From assembly GCA_030603805.1 (NCBI GenBank), contig JAUVXD010000001.1, forward strand, positions 191,518 to 255,517: 64,000 nucleotides of DNA. Reading direction: 5' to 3'. This document shows positions 9,589 to 18,300 of the stretch, in pieces. Origin of the DNA: Acholeplasmataceae bacterium (GTDB lineage Bacteria > Bacillota_I > Bacilli_A > Acholeplasmatales > Acholeplasmataceae). The notes beneath the pieces were generated by a model. The model saw only the letters and a list, made by a program, of their open reading frames with translations, was not told the DNA's origin and searched no databases. Position 1 is the first letter of the stretch. Each line of letters begins with the position of its first letter. Made by a program: the position numbers and the translations under genes.

Positions 9589-9623
9589 AAAAAGGGTCGA
9601 CAGCTTCAAGGATGCCGTCGACC
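9589..9623 (-). terminator. Hairpin plus T-run between the two binding-protein genes
   Basis: On the minus strand, GGTCGACGGC (9614-9623) pairs with GCTGTCGACC (9595-9604) over 10 positions, including one G-U, around a 9-base loop, and is followed by TTTTT (9589-9593). It lies just after the stop of the lipoprotein SBP gene. Because the following genes face the same way with no clear new promoter, it probably acts as a partial terminator, giving more SBP than permease transcript. Confidence 0.75.
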
Positions 9624-9632
9624 GGTTATCCA

Positions 9633-11147
9633 TTATTTAAGGCTTTCTGCAATCGCATCAAGCATTCTTCTAATATTTTGGTTAATTTGAGGAATGATGG
9701 CATCAATATAGTTTCTTGGTGAACCACCATTTTGGAAATAATCTTGGACAGCTTGTACATAGAGCACTTCACCATTCAAATATGCAAGTTCATTTGAACG
9801 TACAGATGGATAAGTGAGTGTTCCTTGAAGGAATGAAAATACTTCTTGAGCTTGTAAAATATCTGTTTCATTGGTAAGTCTTAAGTATTTTTGAACATTG
9901 GTGATGGCTTGACATTCGATGGCAGTACTGCCTGGATTTGCAACAAGGCATAAATCAAGTTCCGCTTCTCTTTGTCCTTTATGGAACTCATTGATTAAAA
10001 ACATGATGGTTGCAATCTCATCTGAATCACTACCAATGGTTACCATTTGTAAATCACCTGGATTAAGTGGTGTATAATAATCATTTTTGGTGCGATTTGA
10101 AGATTGTGGGAATGGAACTGCACCAAATTCGAAACTGACATTTTGTGCAAAGCCTTCGAGTTGCCACATCATCGCGACGCCGAAGACTGAATCTTGGTTT
10201 GCCCATGGATTAGCTATGGAGTGCTTTAAAATATAACCCATATTGAAATTCATCGGACGGATATAACCATAATCATACCAATCTTTATAGCGGTAAATGA
10301 CATCTAAAGTTTGAGTGTTTAATAGACTCAAATTACCTTGTGCGTTGACAAACTGAGAACCATTGGCTGCTGGTGCATACATCGCCACATGGTATGGCGT
10401 GATCGCGAGTGGATATGGGGCTGTTCCAAACTCTAATCTGAGTTGATTTAAATAATCACCCATTTTATCTAGTGTCCATTCACCTTTAATCCAAAGGTCG
10501 GCAGGTGTTTGTGTAATACCTGCTTCTTGAAGTAGCGTCTTATTGTAAACTAAGAGCTCAACATATTGCACACCATCTTTGTTTTGGATGGCAAAAACAT
10601 TATCTTGAACGGTTCCAGCTTGAATTTGCCAATCATTAATCGCATAATCATCTTTAAGTGCATCTGCAACATGTGTGATATTGGATAAATAACCTGCTGA
10701 TATTAAGTCTAACATGAAATCGAGTTCTGGTGATCTGACGATTGCAGATCCTCCTCCACCTAAAACGTGAGATGCGATATCTGTAATACGGTTATTGTAA
10801 TCTGTCCAACTTCTAAAATTTAAGGTGAAGTTATATTGTGTCTGAAGTTGAGTTAAGAAAGCTTGATAAGCAGCCTTATCTGTTCCAACATAACCTTCTG
10901 AAAATGGGTTATCTTCAGAACTGACATGCGTGAAGTAGTTGACGACTCTGCCACCTAAGTTTAACGTAGATAAATCAATATCATATGTTTTACCAGGATC
11001 CGTTGGAATCACTGGATCTGTTGGTTCAGTGGGTACAGTTGGTTCTGTTGGTGATGTAGGAACTGTCGGTTCTGAGGGTGTGTTGTTACAAGCGATGAGT
11101 GCTAACGATAAAGTTAACATCAATAAAATGGATAGTATTTTTCTCAT
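9633..11147 (-). CDS. Carbohydrate ABC transporter substrate-binding lipoprotein
   Basis: 504 residues. The signal peptide ends in the lipobox LALIAC, with cysteine at residue 20, so the mature protein is lipid-anchored. A low-complexity linker of PTEPT-type repeats (about residues 23-52) precedes the extracellular solute-binding domain (family 1 type; TWTLDKMGDY-like elements such as GEWTLDKMGDYLNQL, and VAMMWQLEGFAQN). It lies directly after the GH130 gene and before the large SBP, and is the likely primary receptor for imported glycans. The proline/threonine linker would hold the binding domain away from the membrane, as is common for cells without an outer membrane. Substrate is inferred from the surrounding mannosidases. 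Confidence 0.88.
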   Translation of the reverse strand: MRKILSILLMLTLSLALIACNNTPSEPTVPTSPTEPTVPTEPTDPVIPTDPGKTYDIDLSTLNLGGRVVNYFTHVSSEDNPFSEGYVGTDKAAYQAFLTQLQTQYNFTLNFRSWTDYNNRITDIASHVLGGGGSAIVRSPELDFMLDLISAGYLSNITHVADALKDDYAINDWQIQAGTVQDNVFAIQNKDGVQYVELLVYNKTLLQEAGITQTPADLWIKGEWTLDKMGDYLNQLRLEFGTAPYPLAITPYHVAMYAPAANGSQFVNAQGNLSLLNTQTLDVIYRYKDWYDYGYIRPMNFNMGYILKHSIANPWANQDSVFGVAMMWQLEGFAQNVSFEFGAVPFPQSSNRTKNDYYTPLNPGDLQMVTIGSDSDEIATIMFLINEFHKGQREAELDLCLVANPGSTAIECQAITNVQKYLRLTNETDILQAQEVFSFLQGTLTYPSVRSNELAYLNGEVLYVQAVQDYFQNGGSPRNYIDAIIPQINQNIRRMLDAIAESLK

Positions 11148-11158
11148 GTTTTTCTCCC

Positions 11159-12163
11159 TTATTTATTTTTGTCGAGCAGATTGTTTCCAAGCAACCATGG
11201 AATGATTAAGTCAATGGTTGTAAAGGCAACACCTGTCACTGTATCTGCTGCGCCATAATAGATGGCGATTTTACCTGTTTTTGAATCTGCCAATGCTGCA
11301 CATGGGAAGACTACATTAGATACATCTCCATTTAGCTCATAATCTGTGTAGGGGGCTAAGAGATAATCTTGAGATCTTGCGATCACCTTTGAGGGATCAT
11401 TTAAGTCAAGGAGTGCAGCACCCATGGAGTAATGATACCCATTACATGAGCGCAGAACGCCATGATAAATCAGTAACCATCCTTGATCAGTTTCAATGGG
11501 TGATGGACCAGCACCAATCTTTAAGCACTGCCATGCGCTATCTTCGAAAGGTGCAACCCCTAAAACAAATCTATGTTTACCCCAATAAATCAAGTCTTTA
11601 CTTTGACTTAAGAAGATATCACCAAATGCAGTGTGTCCTGTATCACTTGGTCGTGAGAGCATGACGTAATGTGAGTTAATCTGTCTCGGGAAAAGCACAC
11701 CATTACGATTAAATGGGAGGAATGCATTTTCCATTTGATAAAAAGTTTGAAAGTCATCGGTGTAGCCTAAGCCGATGGTTGGCCCGTGATAACCATTACA
11801 CCATTGAATATAATAACGTCCATTGATTTCAACCACTCTAGGATCGTATTTATAATCAGATGTTGCAAGTGTTTCAAAGTCATGTGCAACAAACGTAATT
11901 GGAGATTCATCAATCGTCCAGTTTAAGCCATCTTTGGAAAATCCTCTGTGGATATTCATTTGTCTTGCACGATTGTCACACCGAAAGACACCAGCAAACC
12001 CATCTTTAAATGGGACAACAGCACTATTGAAAATGCTGTTTGATGATTTAATTAAGTTTCTAGGGATGATTGGATTTTTAGAATACCTCCAGATGATTTC
12101 TTCAAAACCTTGTGGACGATCTTCCCATGGCATGTTTGCAATCGGTTTACCAATGATTTTCAT
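11159..12163 (-). CDS. GH130 family beta-mannoside phosphorylase
   Basis: 334 residues, no signal peptide, so cytoplasmic. It shows the five-bladed propeller signatures of GH130 enzymes: [20 protein letters not shown] near the N-terminus, [16 protein letters not shown] (about 102-117), [20 protein letters not shown] and [14 protein letters not shown] at the end. Known GH130 enzymes phosphorolyse beta-1,4-mannosides; one branch splits Man-beta-1,4-GlcNAc, the N-glycan core disaccharide, into mannose-1-phosphate and GlcNAc. With GH85, GH38, GH125 and nag genes around, that specificity is the likely one here, but this is inference. It is the first gene of the minus-strand operon running to the left edge. 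GAGGT lies 5 bases before ATG. Confidence 0.88.
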   Translation of the reverse strand: MKIIGKPIANMPWEDRPQGFEEIIWRYSKNPIIPRNLIKSSNSIFNSAVVPFKDGFAGVFRCDNRARQMNIHRGFSKDGLNWTIDESPITFVAHDFETLATSDYKYDPRVVEINGRYYIQWCNGYHGPTIGLGYTDDFQTFYQMENAFLPFNRNGVLFPRQINSHYVMLSRPSDTGHTAFGDIFLSQSKDLIYWGKHRFVLGVAPFEDSAWQCLKIGAGPSPIETDQGWLLIYHGVLRSCNGYHYSMGAALLDLNDPSKVIARSQDYLLAPYTDYELNGDVSNVVFPCAALADSKTGKIAIYYGAADTVTGVAFTTIDLIIPWLLGNNLLDKNK

Positions 12164-12180
12164 AATGTACCTCTTTTTAA

Positions 12181-12194
12181 CTTGTCTAGATGAG
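12181..12194. promoter_or_regulatory. Candidate GntR operator upstream of GH130
   Basis: CTTGTCTAGATGAG matches the recurring region A palindrome CTTGTCTA(T/G)ACAAG at 12 of 14 positions. It lies only 18 bases upstream of the GH130 start, so a bound repressor would block an elongating polymerase. A second imperfect palindrome, TGTCTCTAGATCGACA, follows at 12196-12211. Confidence 0.5.
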
Positions 12195-12466
12195 TGTCTC
12201 TAGATCGACATATTTTTTTAAGTTTATAATGGATTTTGATGCTATATCTGATGGGTTTGATGAGGTTATGCATTTGAAATAACATAAAATTTTTCATGCT
12301 TCACTACGTCTTATCGATACAATCTATGATTGTGTAAGCGTTATTTCTGACATGTAAAAAAAATATGATGCCATTTCATTGGTTTATTTGCATGAAAAAC
12401 CATATTTATCAACCTATATTTAGTCTATCATATCTTACATGTATATACAATCCTTTTCCTCAAAAA

Positions 12467-12495
12467 AAGTTGCATAGACATTATCTAGACAACTT
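12467..12495. terminator. Second hairpin beyond the GH38 terminator, also operator-like
   Basis: AAGTTGCATAGA (12467-12478) pairs with TCTAGACAACTT (12484-12495) around a 5-base loop with two mismatches. A-runs lie on both outer sides (12462-12468 and 12496-12502), so T-runs would follow the stem on either strand. Its right arm also resembles the region A operator half-site TCTAGACAA. Confidence 0.5.
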
Positions 12496-12527
12496 AAAAA
12501 AAGAAGGAAGCACTTTGCTGTGTTTCC
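12494..12527 (-). terminator. Rho-independent terminator of the YesL-GH38 operon
   Basis: On the minus strand GGAAACAC (12520-12527) pairs with GTGCTTCC (12506-12513), including one G-U, around a 6-base loop. TTCTTTTTTT follows. It lies 14 bases after the stop of the GH38 gene at 12541. Confidence 0.8.
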
Positions 12528-12540
12528 CTCTATAAAGAAC

Positions 12541-15132
12541 TTATGATTTGAATTTGAGTGTATGAATTTCTTTAGGACCAAAGTTAAGTACAACTTGATG
12601 ATCTTTCATCTCTAACAATTTAATCTCTTCTTCTCCAAGTGTTGCAAGGTATACTTGCTTGTAATCTTTGTTTATTTTAAGTTTTAAAGCTACCTTTTTT
12701 GGTGAGATATTATAAAGCCTTAAAATGTGTGCATCTTCATATTCTGCTTTCTTAAATGCACTCATATGGATTCTAGATTCTTCATAGCTTGCAAAAGATT
12801 CTGCCTTAAGGGGACCTGTTTGATGACTTGAAGTTTGATAAGTTTTAAGGTCAAGACCGTTGTAGATATAACCAAGTCTTGCAACTTGATAGGTGTCTTT
12901 AGGTTCAAAGAGTGTCACCTGATAGGCAAGTTTGTGTGTCCCTTTCATCTGGGATTTTGGTGTTGGAAATATGCCCCAATCACCTAATTCTCCTGTCCCT
13001 CTGAGTAAGGTGAGTGCAAGCGTGTTATCATCAAATCTTAAGACTTCATATTCAAGTAATCCTTGAGCTGCAACTTGAAGACCTTGTTCATCATCTTTTA
13101 ATTGAACAAACGCTTGAAATCTTTGGGTATTGCTTGGATTTTCCCAACCTTCCCATGGCATAATGTCCCGTTCAACAATGTCAAACTGTCCATCAGCATC
13201 AACCTTCTTAGTATTAATCTTGTTTGGGAATAAAGCGCGAATTCTAAAGTTTTCTGCTTGATTGGTGATGGTTGTTTCAATATCTACTGATTTAGAGTTT
13301 TGATAGAGTGTGTAAGTTGAAATCATTTCTGTTTTTACAGTGTCCAAAGATCGTTTTTGATTTTCTACACCTTTAGGTACTTTGAGTACATGTTTGATTT
13401 GATATACTTTTTTAAGTTTATTTTCAAGAATCAAACGAATTTCAGCTTTTTGATTATTGGTTAATAGTTTAAATCGATCGATTGATTGTTCATAATTGTA
13501 CTCATTACCAATATCTAAGGTGTATTCAAATGTGTTTAAGTTGAATTGATATCCATGGGTTAGTTTATCATAGATATTGAAGGAACCATCGAGATTGATT
13601 GTTACTCTAATGAATTCATTTTCCATGATACGGTCATCTGTTTGATTATTTTCAATGAGACCTGAATTAGTAGGCACCACATCAAACAAAGTAAATCCAA
13701 GTGGATTTAAATCGTGAGCAATGAATTCAACTTCAAAGTGGTCGACATAATGTACTTGTCTAAATCGATCTTTTGGTAGTTCATAAGTAAACTGATTTTC
13801 TAATAATGAATATGTTACTTCTAATTTTTGACCATAGCAATCCAATAATTCGATTGCTTTGACACCTTCACCTACTAAAAAATCAACGTGTGCTTTAATT
13901 GGTTTTGTCACCTTAAAGGGATATGGATTAAATACTGCTAAAACCTTACCTTTAAATGAAGTTGTATCCAGTTGAGATAAGTATTTACGTGCAGCTTCTG
14001 CCTCAATTAAATCGGCAACTTGAATGACTTTATTAAAACGTGTAGTCATTTCATCATGTACTGGATCAACCGAACATGAACAAATCGAATCATGAGGATG
14101 GTTTTCCATGAGAAGTTTCCATGCATAATCAAAATATTCTGAATCATGTCTGATGCCATAGTGATGCGCAATTGCTGCAATCGGTTCAGCTCGTTTTTCT
14201 AATGTAACTTGTGCTTGGTGATTGAGTTTCTTTAAATCAACTCTTGAAGAGGCAGTATTAATTAACAAGTGATATCCGCGGGTTAGTTGACCTGCAATTT
14301 CCCCTTGAACAAGCCCATATCGATTTTTATGCTTTAAGACGATGTCTAAGTAATCCTTCATATTACTATGAATAATTTCAACATCAGGAATGGTTTTTCT
14401 TGCATGATTCAGCGCACTGGTTAAATCCTTTTGAATCGGTGTGTGGTCACACCCATTCATTCCCAGTAAATCATCTAAATGACTGAATTTTTGAGTATTA
14501 TCAATGATTTTTTGGAATCTTTCAGTGTTTTCTTTGCCAGATAAAGGTAAGTCAATGGCATTACAATACCAGTTGGCAAACATCACACAGGCTACTGTAC
14601 TGCCATCTGGTGATTGCCAGTTGACTTCAGATTTGTTGATTCCTTTTTGCGAAATAATTTCATTATTAAACCCAACCTCATTGAGACCACGCCCAAAAAC
14701 AGCAGTTTCAATTCCAAATTTTTTTAAAATTTGTGGAGCTTGTGAGATATTACCAAAAGAATCTGGGAAATATCCCGTCATCACAGGTTTTGCACCTAAA
14801 CTTTTAGAAAGCTTTAATCCAATCAGCATATTTCTGACATTGGCTTCACTTGAAATTAAGTATTCATCTTGCAAGATATACCAAGGTCCAATTTGAATTT
14901 TATCTAGAGCAATCAGTTTTAAGACTTCATCTTTTCTAGATGGCTTGACTTCTAGATAATCTAAAATAGGGATGACTTGACCATCCATATGGAAATACTT
15001 ATATTCTTTATCATTTTTCATGACCTCTAAAAGATCATCCATTAATTCAACCAAGCGGTAGCGATGTTGTTCAAATGGCATATACCATTCTCTATCCCAA
15101 TGCGTATGTGGAATGATGTGTAGTTTTTTCAT
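12541..15132 (-). CDS. GH38 alpha-mannosidase (MngB/SpGH38-like)
   Basis: 863 residues, no signal peptide. The GH38 metal-binding motif HTHWDREW lies at residues 9-16 (Asp13). The nucleophile is likely Asp124 in YFPDSFGN, and a further family signature is ENHPHDSICSCSVDPVHDE. Its size and motifs resemble the shorter GH38 branch that includes E. coli MngB and a streptococcal alpha-1,3-mannosidase. Given no mannosylglycerate transporter here and a neighbouring GH38 of another branch, trimming of N-glycan alpha-mannose is more likely than mannosylglycerate hydrolysis. It is the last gene of a minus-strand operon after GH38 (15136), the MurF-like and YesL-like genes, and 3 bases separate it from the GH38 upstream. 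Confidence 0.9.
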   Translation of the reverse strand: MKKLHIIPHTHWDREWYMPFEQHRYRLVELMDDLLEVMKNDKEYKYFHMDGQVIPILDYLEVKPSRKDEVLKLIALDKIQIGPWYILQDEYLISSEANVRNMLIGLKLSKSLGAKPVMTGYFPDSFGNISQAPQILKKFGIETAVFGRGLNEVGFNNEIISQKGINKSEVNWQSPDGSTVACVMFANWYCNAIDLPLSGKENTERFQKIIDNTQKFSHLDDLLGMNGCDHTPIQKDLTSALNHARKTIPDVEIIHSNMKDYLDIVLKHKNRYGLVQGEIAGQLTRGYHLLINTASSRVDLKKLNHQAQVTLEKRAEPIAAIAHHYGIRHDSEYFDYAWKLLMENHPHDSICSCSVDPVHDEMTTRFNKVIQVADLIEAEAARKYLSQLDTTSFKGKVLAVFNPYPFKVTKPIKAHVDFLVGEGVKAIELLDCYGQKLEVTYSLLENQFTYELPKDRFRQVHYVDHFEVEFIAHDLNPLGFTLFDVVPTNSGLIENNQTDDRIMENEFIRVTINLDGSFNIYDKLTHGYQFNLNTFEYTLDIGNEYNYEQSIDRFKLLTNNQKAEIRLILENKLKKVYQIKHVLKVPKGVENQKRSLDTVKTEMISTYTLYQNSKSVDIETTITNQAENFRIRALFPNKINTKKVDADGQFDIVERDIMPWEGWENPSNTQRFQAFVQLKDDEQGLQVAAQGLLEYEVLRFDDNTLALTLLRGTGELGDWGIFPTPKSQMKGTHKLAYQVTLFEPKDTYQVARLGYIYNGLDLKTYQTSSHQTGPLKAESFASYEESRIHMSAFKKAEYEDAHILRLYNISPKKVALKLKINKDYKQVYLATLGEEEIKLLEMKDHQVVLNFGPKEIHTLKFKS

Positions 15133-15135
15133 GTG

Positions 15136-18100
15136 TTACCTCTTCTCTAATTTGACCTTAAAGGTCTTGATTTCATAGGGTTTTAGATCAAATTTAATAC
15201 AATCTTCATAAATACATGGCGAAAGTTCATGTTCCAAAAGATTGACTTCTTGATAAAATTTAATCTGATAATCACTAGAAATTGTAACTTCTTTTCTAAA
15301 GCCCTTATACTCATGAACACGTAGAATGATGTCATCACCTTCTTCAGCATGTTTTATCGCATCGATCCAAACATGCGTATCTGATAGATTAAATAATGAA
15401 TGCTTATCAACACTTAAAAGATTTGAAGATGCGATCATTGGATTATTAAGATACCATGCTTCAAGATGAGTCTCAGCTTCCCTCCATGTACCTTGATGTG
15501 GATAAAGCGCATATGTAAAATGGTGATCACCTAAATCAGCAAACGGGTCTGGATATTCAGTTGCTCTAAGGAGTGTTAATCTTAAAACATTTTCTTTGAT
15601 ATCATAACCATATTTGGAATCATTTAACAGGGAAACTCCATAATTACCTTCAGATAAATCTGCCCATTGATGGCCAACCACTTCAAATCTAGCAAGATCC
15701 CATGATGTGTTCCAGTGTGTAGGTCTTTCGACGTTACCAAATTGGATATCATAGGTTGCCTTAGTTGATCGAATATCCACTGGGAATGCAACTTTTAAAA
15801 CATGTTTTTTTGCATGCCATGACACATGGGTATCAAAATCAATTCTCGGAGTATGTGCATAGAAAATAATATTTTGCGTGATTGTGGTTTTACCATAGGT
15901 ATAAATCTGTTTGATGACATGTCTTAACTCACCCGTCTCAACGACTTGACTTGAAATAAGTTTTTCCATCTTTTTCATCTTTTGTTGATAGAATATGTCT
16001 AAGTTCCATGCATCATAAGTGAGTGGCATATCTTCAAAGAGTTGAAACTGATTTAATGGCTCATTTGTTGAAATCATGCGCTTTGAGATACGGTCAACTA
16101 AAGACTTAATTTCACCAAATGCATTAAACTTAACTTCAAAGAATGGTGTGATCAGAAAGTCTTGATGATGCTCAAAGACTTGACTTCTATGTGCTAGCTT
16201 GGATGGTTTAGTTAAGAGATTTGTATAGGCTAAGGGTTTTAACTCATCAAAATACACCAATAAGCCAGTTTGACTCATTTGAGACTTGAGTTTCTGATCA
16301 CCATCATAGACATCTAAATTCGTTGATGTTGGGATTAAAATCAAATCACGACGAGAGTGACTACTGCTATTAAATACATGATAATGCTCAGGTTTTTCAA
16401 GCAATATCTCTAAAGTTTCTTTAAGAACCGATGATGCAATTTGATCTGCTTCTAAGTAATCCATTTTCGCATCTTGATAGACTTCTGTAATTGATGAACC
16501 TGGGATAATATCATGAAATTGATTGGTTAATAAAATCTTCCATCCATGAAGTAGTGCTTGCTTAGGATAAATAAAATCTTTAGATTCTAGATAGGCAACA
16601 TTTGATCTAATCTCTGCATCACGGTACTTGATTTCTAATTTGCGGTTATTCTTTTTAACATCAGCTTGCGTCGTATAAGTGCCACGATGATATTCGAAAT
16701 AGAGTTCTCCATCCCACTTAGATAGATAAGATTTTTTTTCATTAACGGTATGATGTAGTTTCTTAAAGTATCTTGAAATGGTTGAGGTTTGAATGTGAGG
16801 TAATCCTGGTATTTCATCGAGTCGTCTTCTCATTTCAAGCATGTCGCGAGTAACGCCACCCCCACCATCACCAAAGCCATAAGAAATGAGAATATCTTGA
16901 TTCAAATCCTTATCTTGATATTTACGCCATGCACCATGAATGGTGTATGGGGCAAGGATTGCATTATAACCGCTATAAAAGTTTTCTTTAGGTTGATACT
17001 TCCATGGGGTTGTAATAAAGTGTGTTAAGACTTCTGAACCATCAATGCCTTTCCATAAAAAGGTGTCATGTGGAATGTGGTTGTATTCATTCCAACTGAT
17101 TTTAGTGGTCATAAATGTCTTGATATTTGAAAGCTTCAATATTTGAGGTAGTGCCCATGAATATCCAAATACATCAGGTAGCCATAAGACTTCTGTATCG
17201 ACATCAAATTCGTCTTTAAAGAATTTCTTCCCAATTAAAATTTGTCTGACTAAAGACTCGCCACTGGTAAGATTGCAGTCTGCTTCAACCCACATCGAAC
17301 CTTCAGCTTCCCATTGCCCCCTTTTAATCGCTTCTTTGATTTTAAGGTATAGATTTGGATCATCGGTCTTAATCTTTTCATAGACTTGTGCTGTAGTGTG
17401 CATAAACTTATATTCTGGATAATGTTTCATAAGTTCTAAAACCGTTGAAAAAGAACGAATCGCTTTTTCTCTGGTGTGTTTTAATCTCCAAAGCCAAGCA
17501 ACATCAATATGTGTATGACCCACGGCATGAATTTGAATATTGGAATGTTTTTCCATATACTCAAGCTCAGTTCTTAAATAATTGCTTGCTTGGTGTAGGG
17601 ATTCATAAAAGAGAGATGGGTCCATATCTTTTAATGACCAATCAATTTTAAGGATAGCCTCATCAAGTGTTGTCATCAACAAATGAATCGAATCATGACT
17701 TTGATCGTGAAGATTTAAGGTTTCAATCGTTTCCCAAATCGCATGACTTGTAAAATACAAATCATCGATTTTAGGATCTAACCAACATAAAAAAGCTGTT
17801 TTAACCTTGTGTAAAACATCTTTTACACCATGTCCACCTGTTAAACCTGACCATAATCTAAATAAGAGGGTGTTTGATAATTCGTATGTTTCTTTAGGAA
17901 AAAAGAGTTCTTGATGATTGGCATCAATCGCTTGAATCATTTCACCATTGATATAGGCTAAGGATTCAAAACCTTCATTGTTACCATCACCGACATGCTT
18001 TCCAAAATCAAAAAAGCCTAATACTTGTTTGGTTTTAAAGTCTTCTGGAATGATGATGTTATTAAACTTAATCCATAAGTAACGATCATACCCTTTCCAT

Positions 18101-18291
18101 TCATAACCCGTGGTTTCTTGCCTAAACCCTATACTAGACTCAGGTAATTTAGGATGAATTTCTTTATCTAAATCTTCTTTCACCTCAAAAAGACTGAGTT
18201 CTATCTTATCCCGATATCTTAGAGGTTCAATCATTTGAATTCTTTTCTTTAGTTTTTCCATGGTAAACATCATATTTGAATGTGTGGACAT
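15136..18291 (-). CDS. GH38 alpha-mannosidase, long form (about 1050 residues)
   Basis: 1051 residues, cytoplasmic. The N-terminal 240 residues precede the catalytic domain. The motif GHTHIDVAWLW carries metal-binding Asp263, and WLPDVFGYSWALPQ carries the likely nucleophile Asp373. This arrangement fits the fungal Ams1/bacterial long GH38 branch, whose members remove terminal alpha-1,2-, 1,3- or 1,6-linked mannose. It is paralogous to the gene at 34945 (shared motif WLPDVFGYS and FMTTKISW). Having two long and two short GH38 enzymes suggests division of labour between linkages. It sits between the MurF-like gene and the shorter GH38 in one operon. Confidence 0.92.
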   Translation of the reverse strand: MSTHSNMMFTMEKLKKRIQMIEPLRYRDKIELSLFEVKEDLDKEIHPKLPESSIGFRQETTGYEWKGYDRYLWIKFNNIIIPEDFKTKQVLGFFDFGKHVGDGNNEGFESLAYINGEMIQAIDANHQELFFPKETYELSNTLLFRLWSGLTGGHGVKDVLHKVKTAFLCWLDPKIDDLYFTSHAIWETIETLNLHDQSHDSIHLLMTTLDEAILKIDWSLKDMDPSLFYESLHQASNYLRTELEYMEKHSNIQIHAVGHTHIDVAWLWRLKHTREKAIRSFSTVLELMKHYPEYKFMHTTAQVYEKIKTDDPNLYLKIKEAIKRGQWEAEGSMWVEADCNLTSGESLVRQILIGKKFFKDEFDVDTEVLWLPDVFGYSWALPQILKLSNIKTFMTTKISWNEYNHIPHDTFLWKGIDGSEVLTHFITTPWKYQPKENFYSGYNAILAPYTIHGAWRKYQDKDLNQDILISYGFGDGGGGVTRDMLEMRRRLDEIPGLPHIQTSTISRYFKKLHHTVNEKKSYLSKWDGELYFEYHRGTYTTQADVKKNNRKLEIKYRDAEIRSNVAYLESKDFIYPKQALLHGWKILLTNQFHDIIPGSSITEVYQDAKMDYLEADQIASSVLKETLEILLEKPEHYHVFNSSSHSRRDLILIPTSTNLDVYDGDQKLKSQMSQTGLLVYFDELKPLAYTNLLTKPSKLAHRSQVFEHHQDFLITPFFEVKFNAFGEIKSLVDRISKRMISTNEPLNQFQLFEDMPLTYDAWNLDIFYQQKMKKMEKLISSQVVETGELRHVIKQIYTYGKTTITQNIIFYAHTPRIDFDTHVSWHAKKHVLKVAFPVDIRSTKATYDIQFGNVERPTHWNTSWDLARFEVVGHQWADLSEGNYGVSLLNDSKYGYDIKENVLRLTLLRATEYPDPFADLGDHHFTYALYPHQGTWREAETHLEAWYLNNPMIASSNLLSVDKHSLFNLSDTHVWIDAIKHAEEGDDIILRVHEYKGFRKEVTISSDYQIKFYQEVNLLEHELSPCIYEDCIKFDLKPYEIKTFKVKLEKR

Positions 18292-18300
18292 AGTCTCTCC

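Larger units (their letters stand above)
12164..12540. other. 377-base intergenic region between GH130 and a GH38 gene
   Basis: No coding potential is seen. Reading from the right it holds the terminator of the GH38 operon (12494-12527), a second hairpin (12467-12495), an operator-like CATGTATATACAAT (12438-12451), a weak cre-like stretch (TGTAAGCGTTATTT, near 12332-12346), an inverted repeat ACAATCTATGATTGT (12319-12333), and the operator at 12181-12194. I could not identify a convincing promoter for the GH130 operon. If it lies near the 12438 operator, the transcript would have a leader of over 200 bases. Confidence 0.55.

Noticed and set aside
10939-11205. Plus-strand ORF rich in GSVG repeats
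   Set aside because: It is the reverse of the Pro/Thr linker repeat of the lipoprotein SBP gene.
12164-12540. A riboswitch or small RNA in the GH130 leader
   Set aside because: The gap has several inverted repeats, but none fits a riboswitch core that I know, and the larger ones are better explained as terminators or operators.
14504-14896. 130-residue plus-strand ORF within a GH38 gene
   Set aside because: It is antisense to a conserved catalytic region of GH38, including its PDSFG motif.
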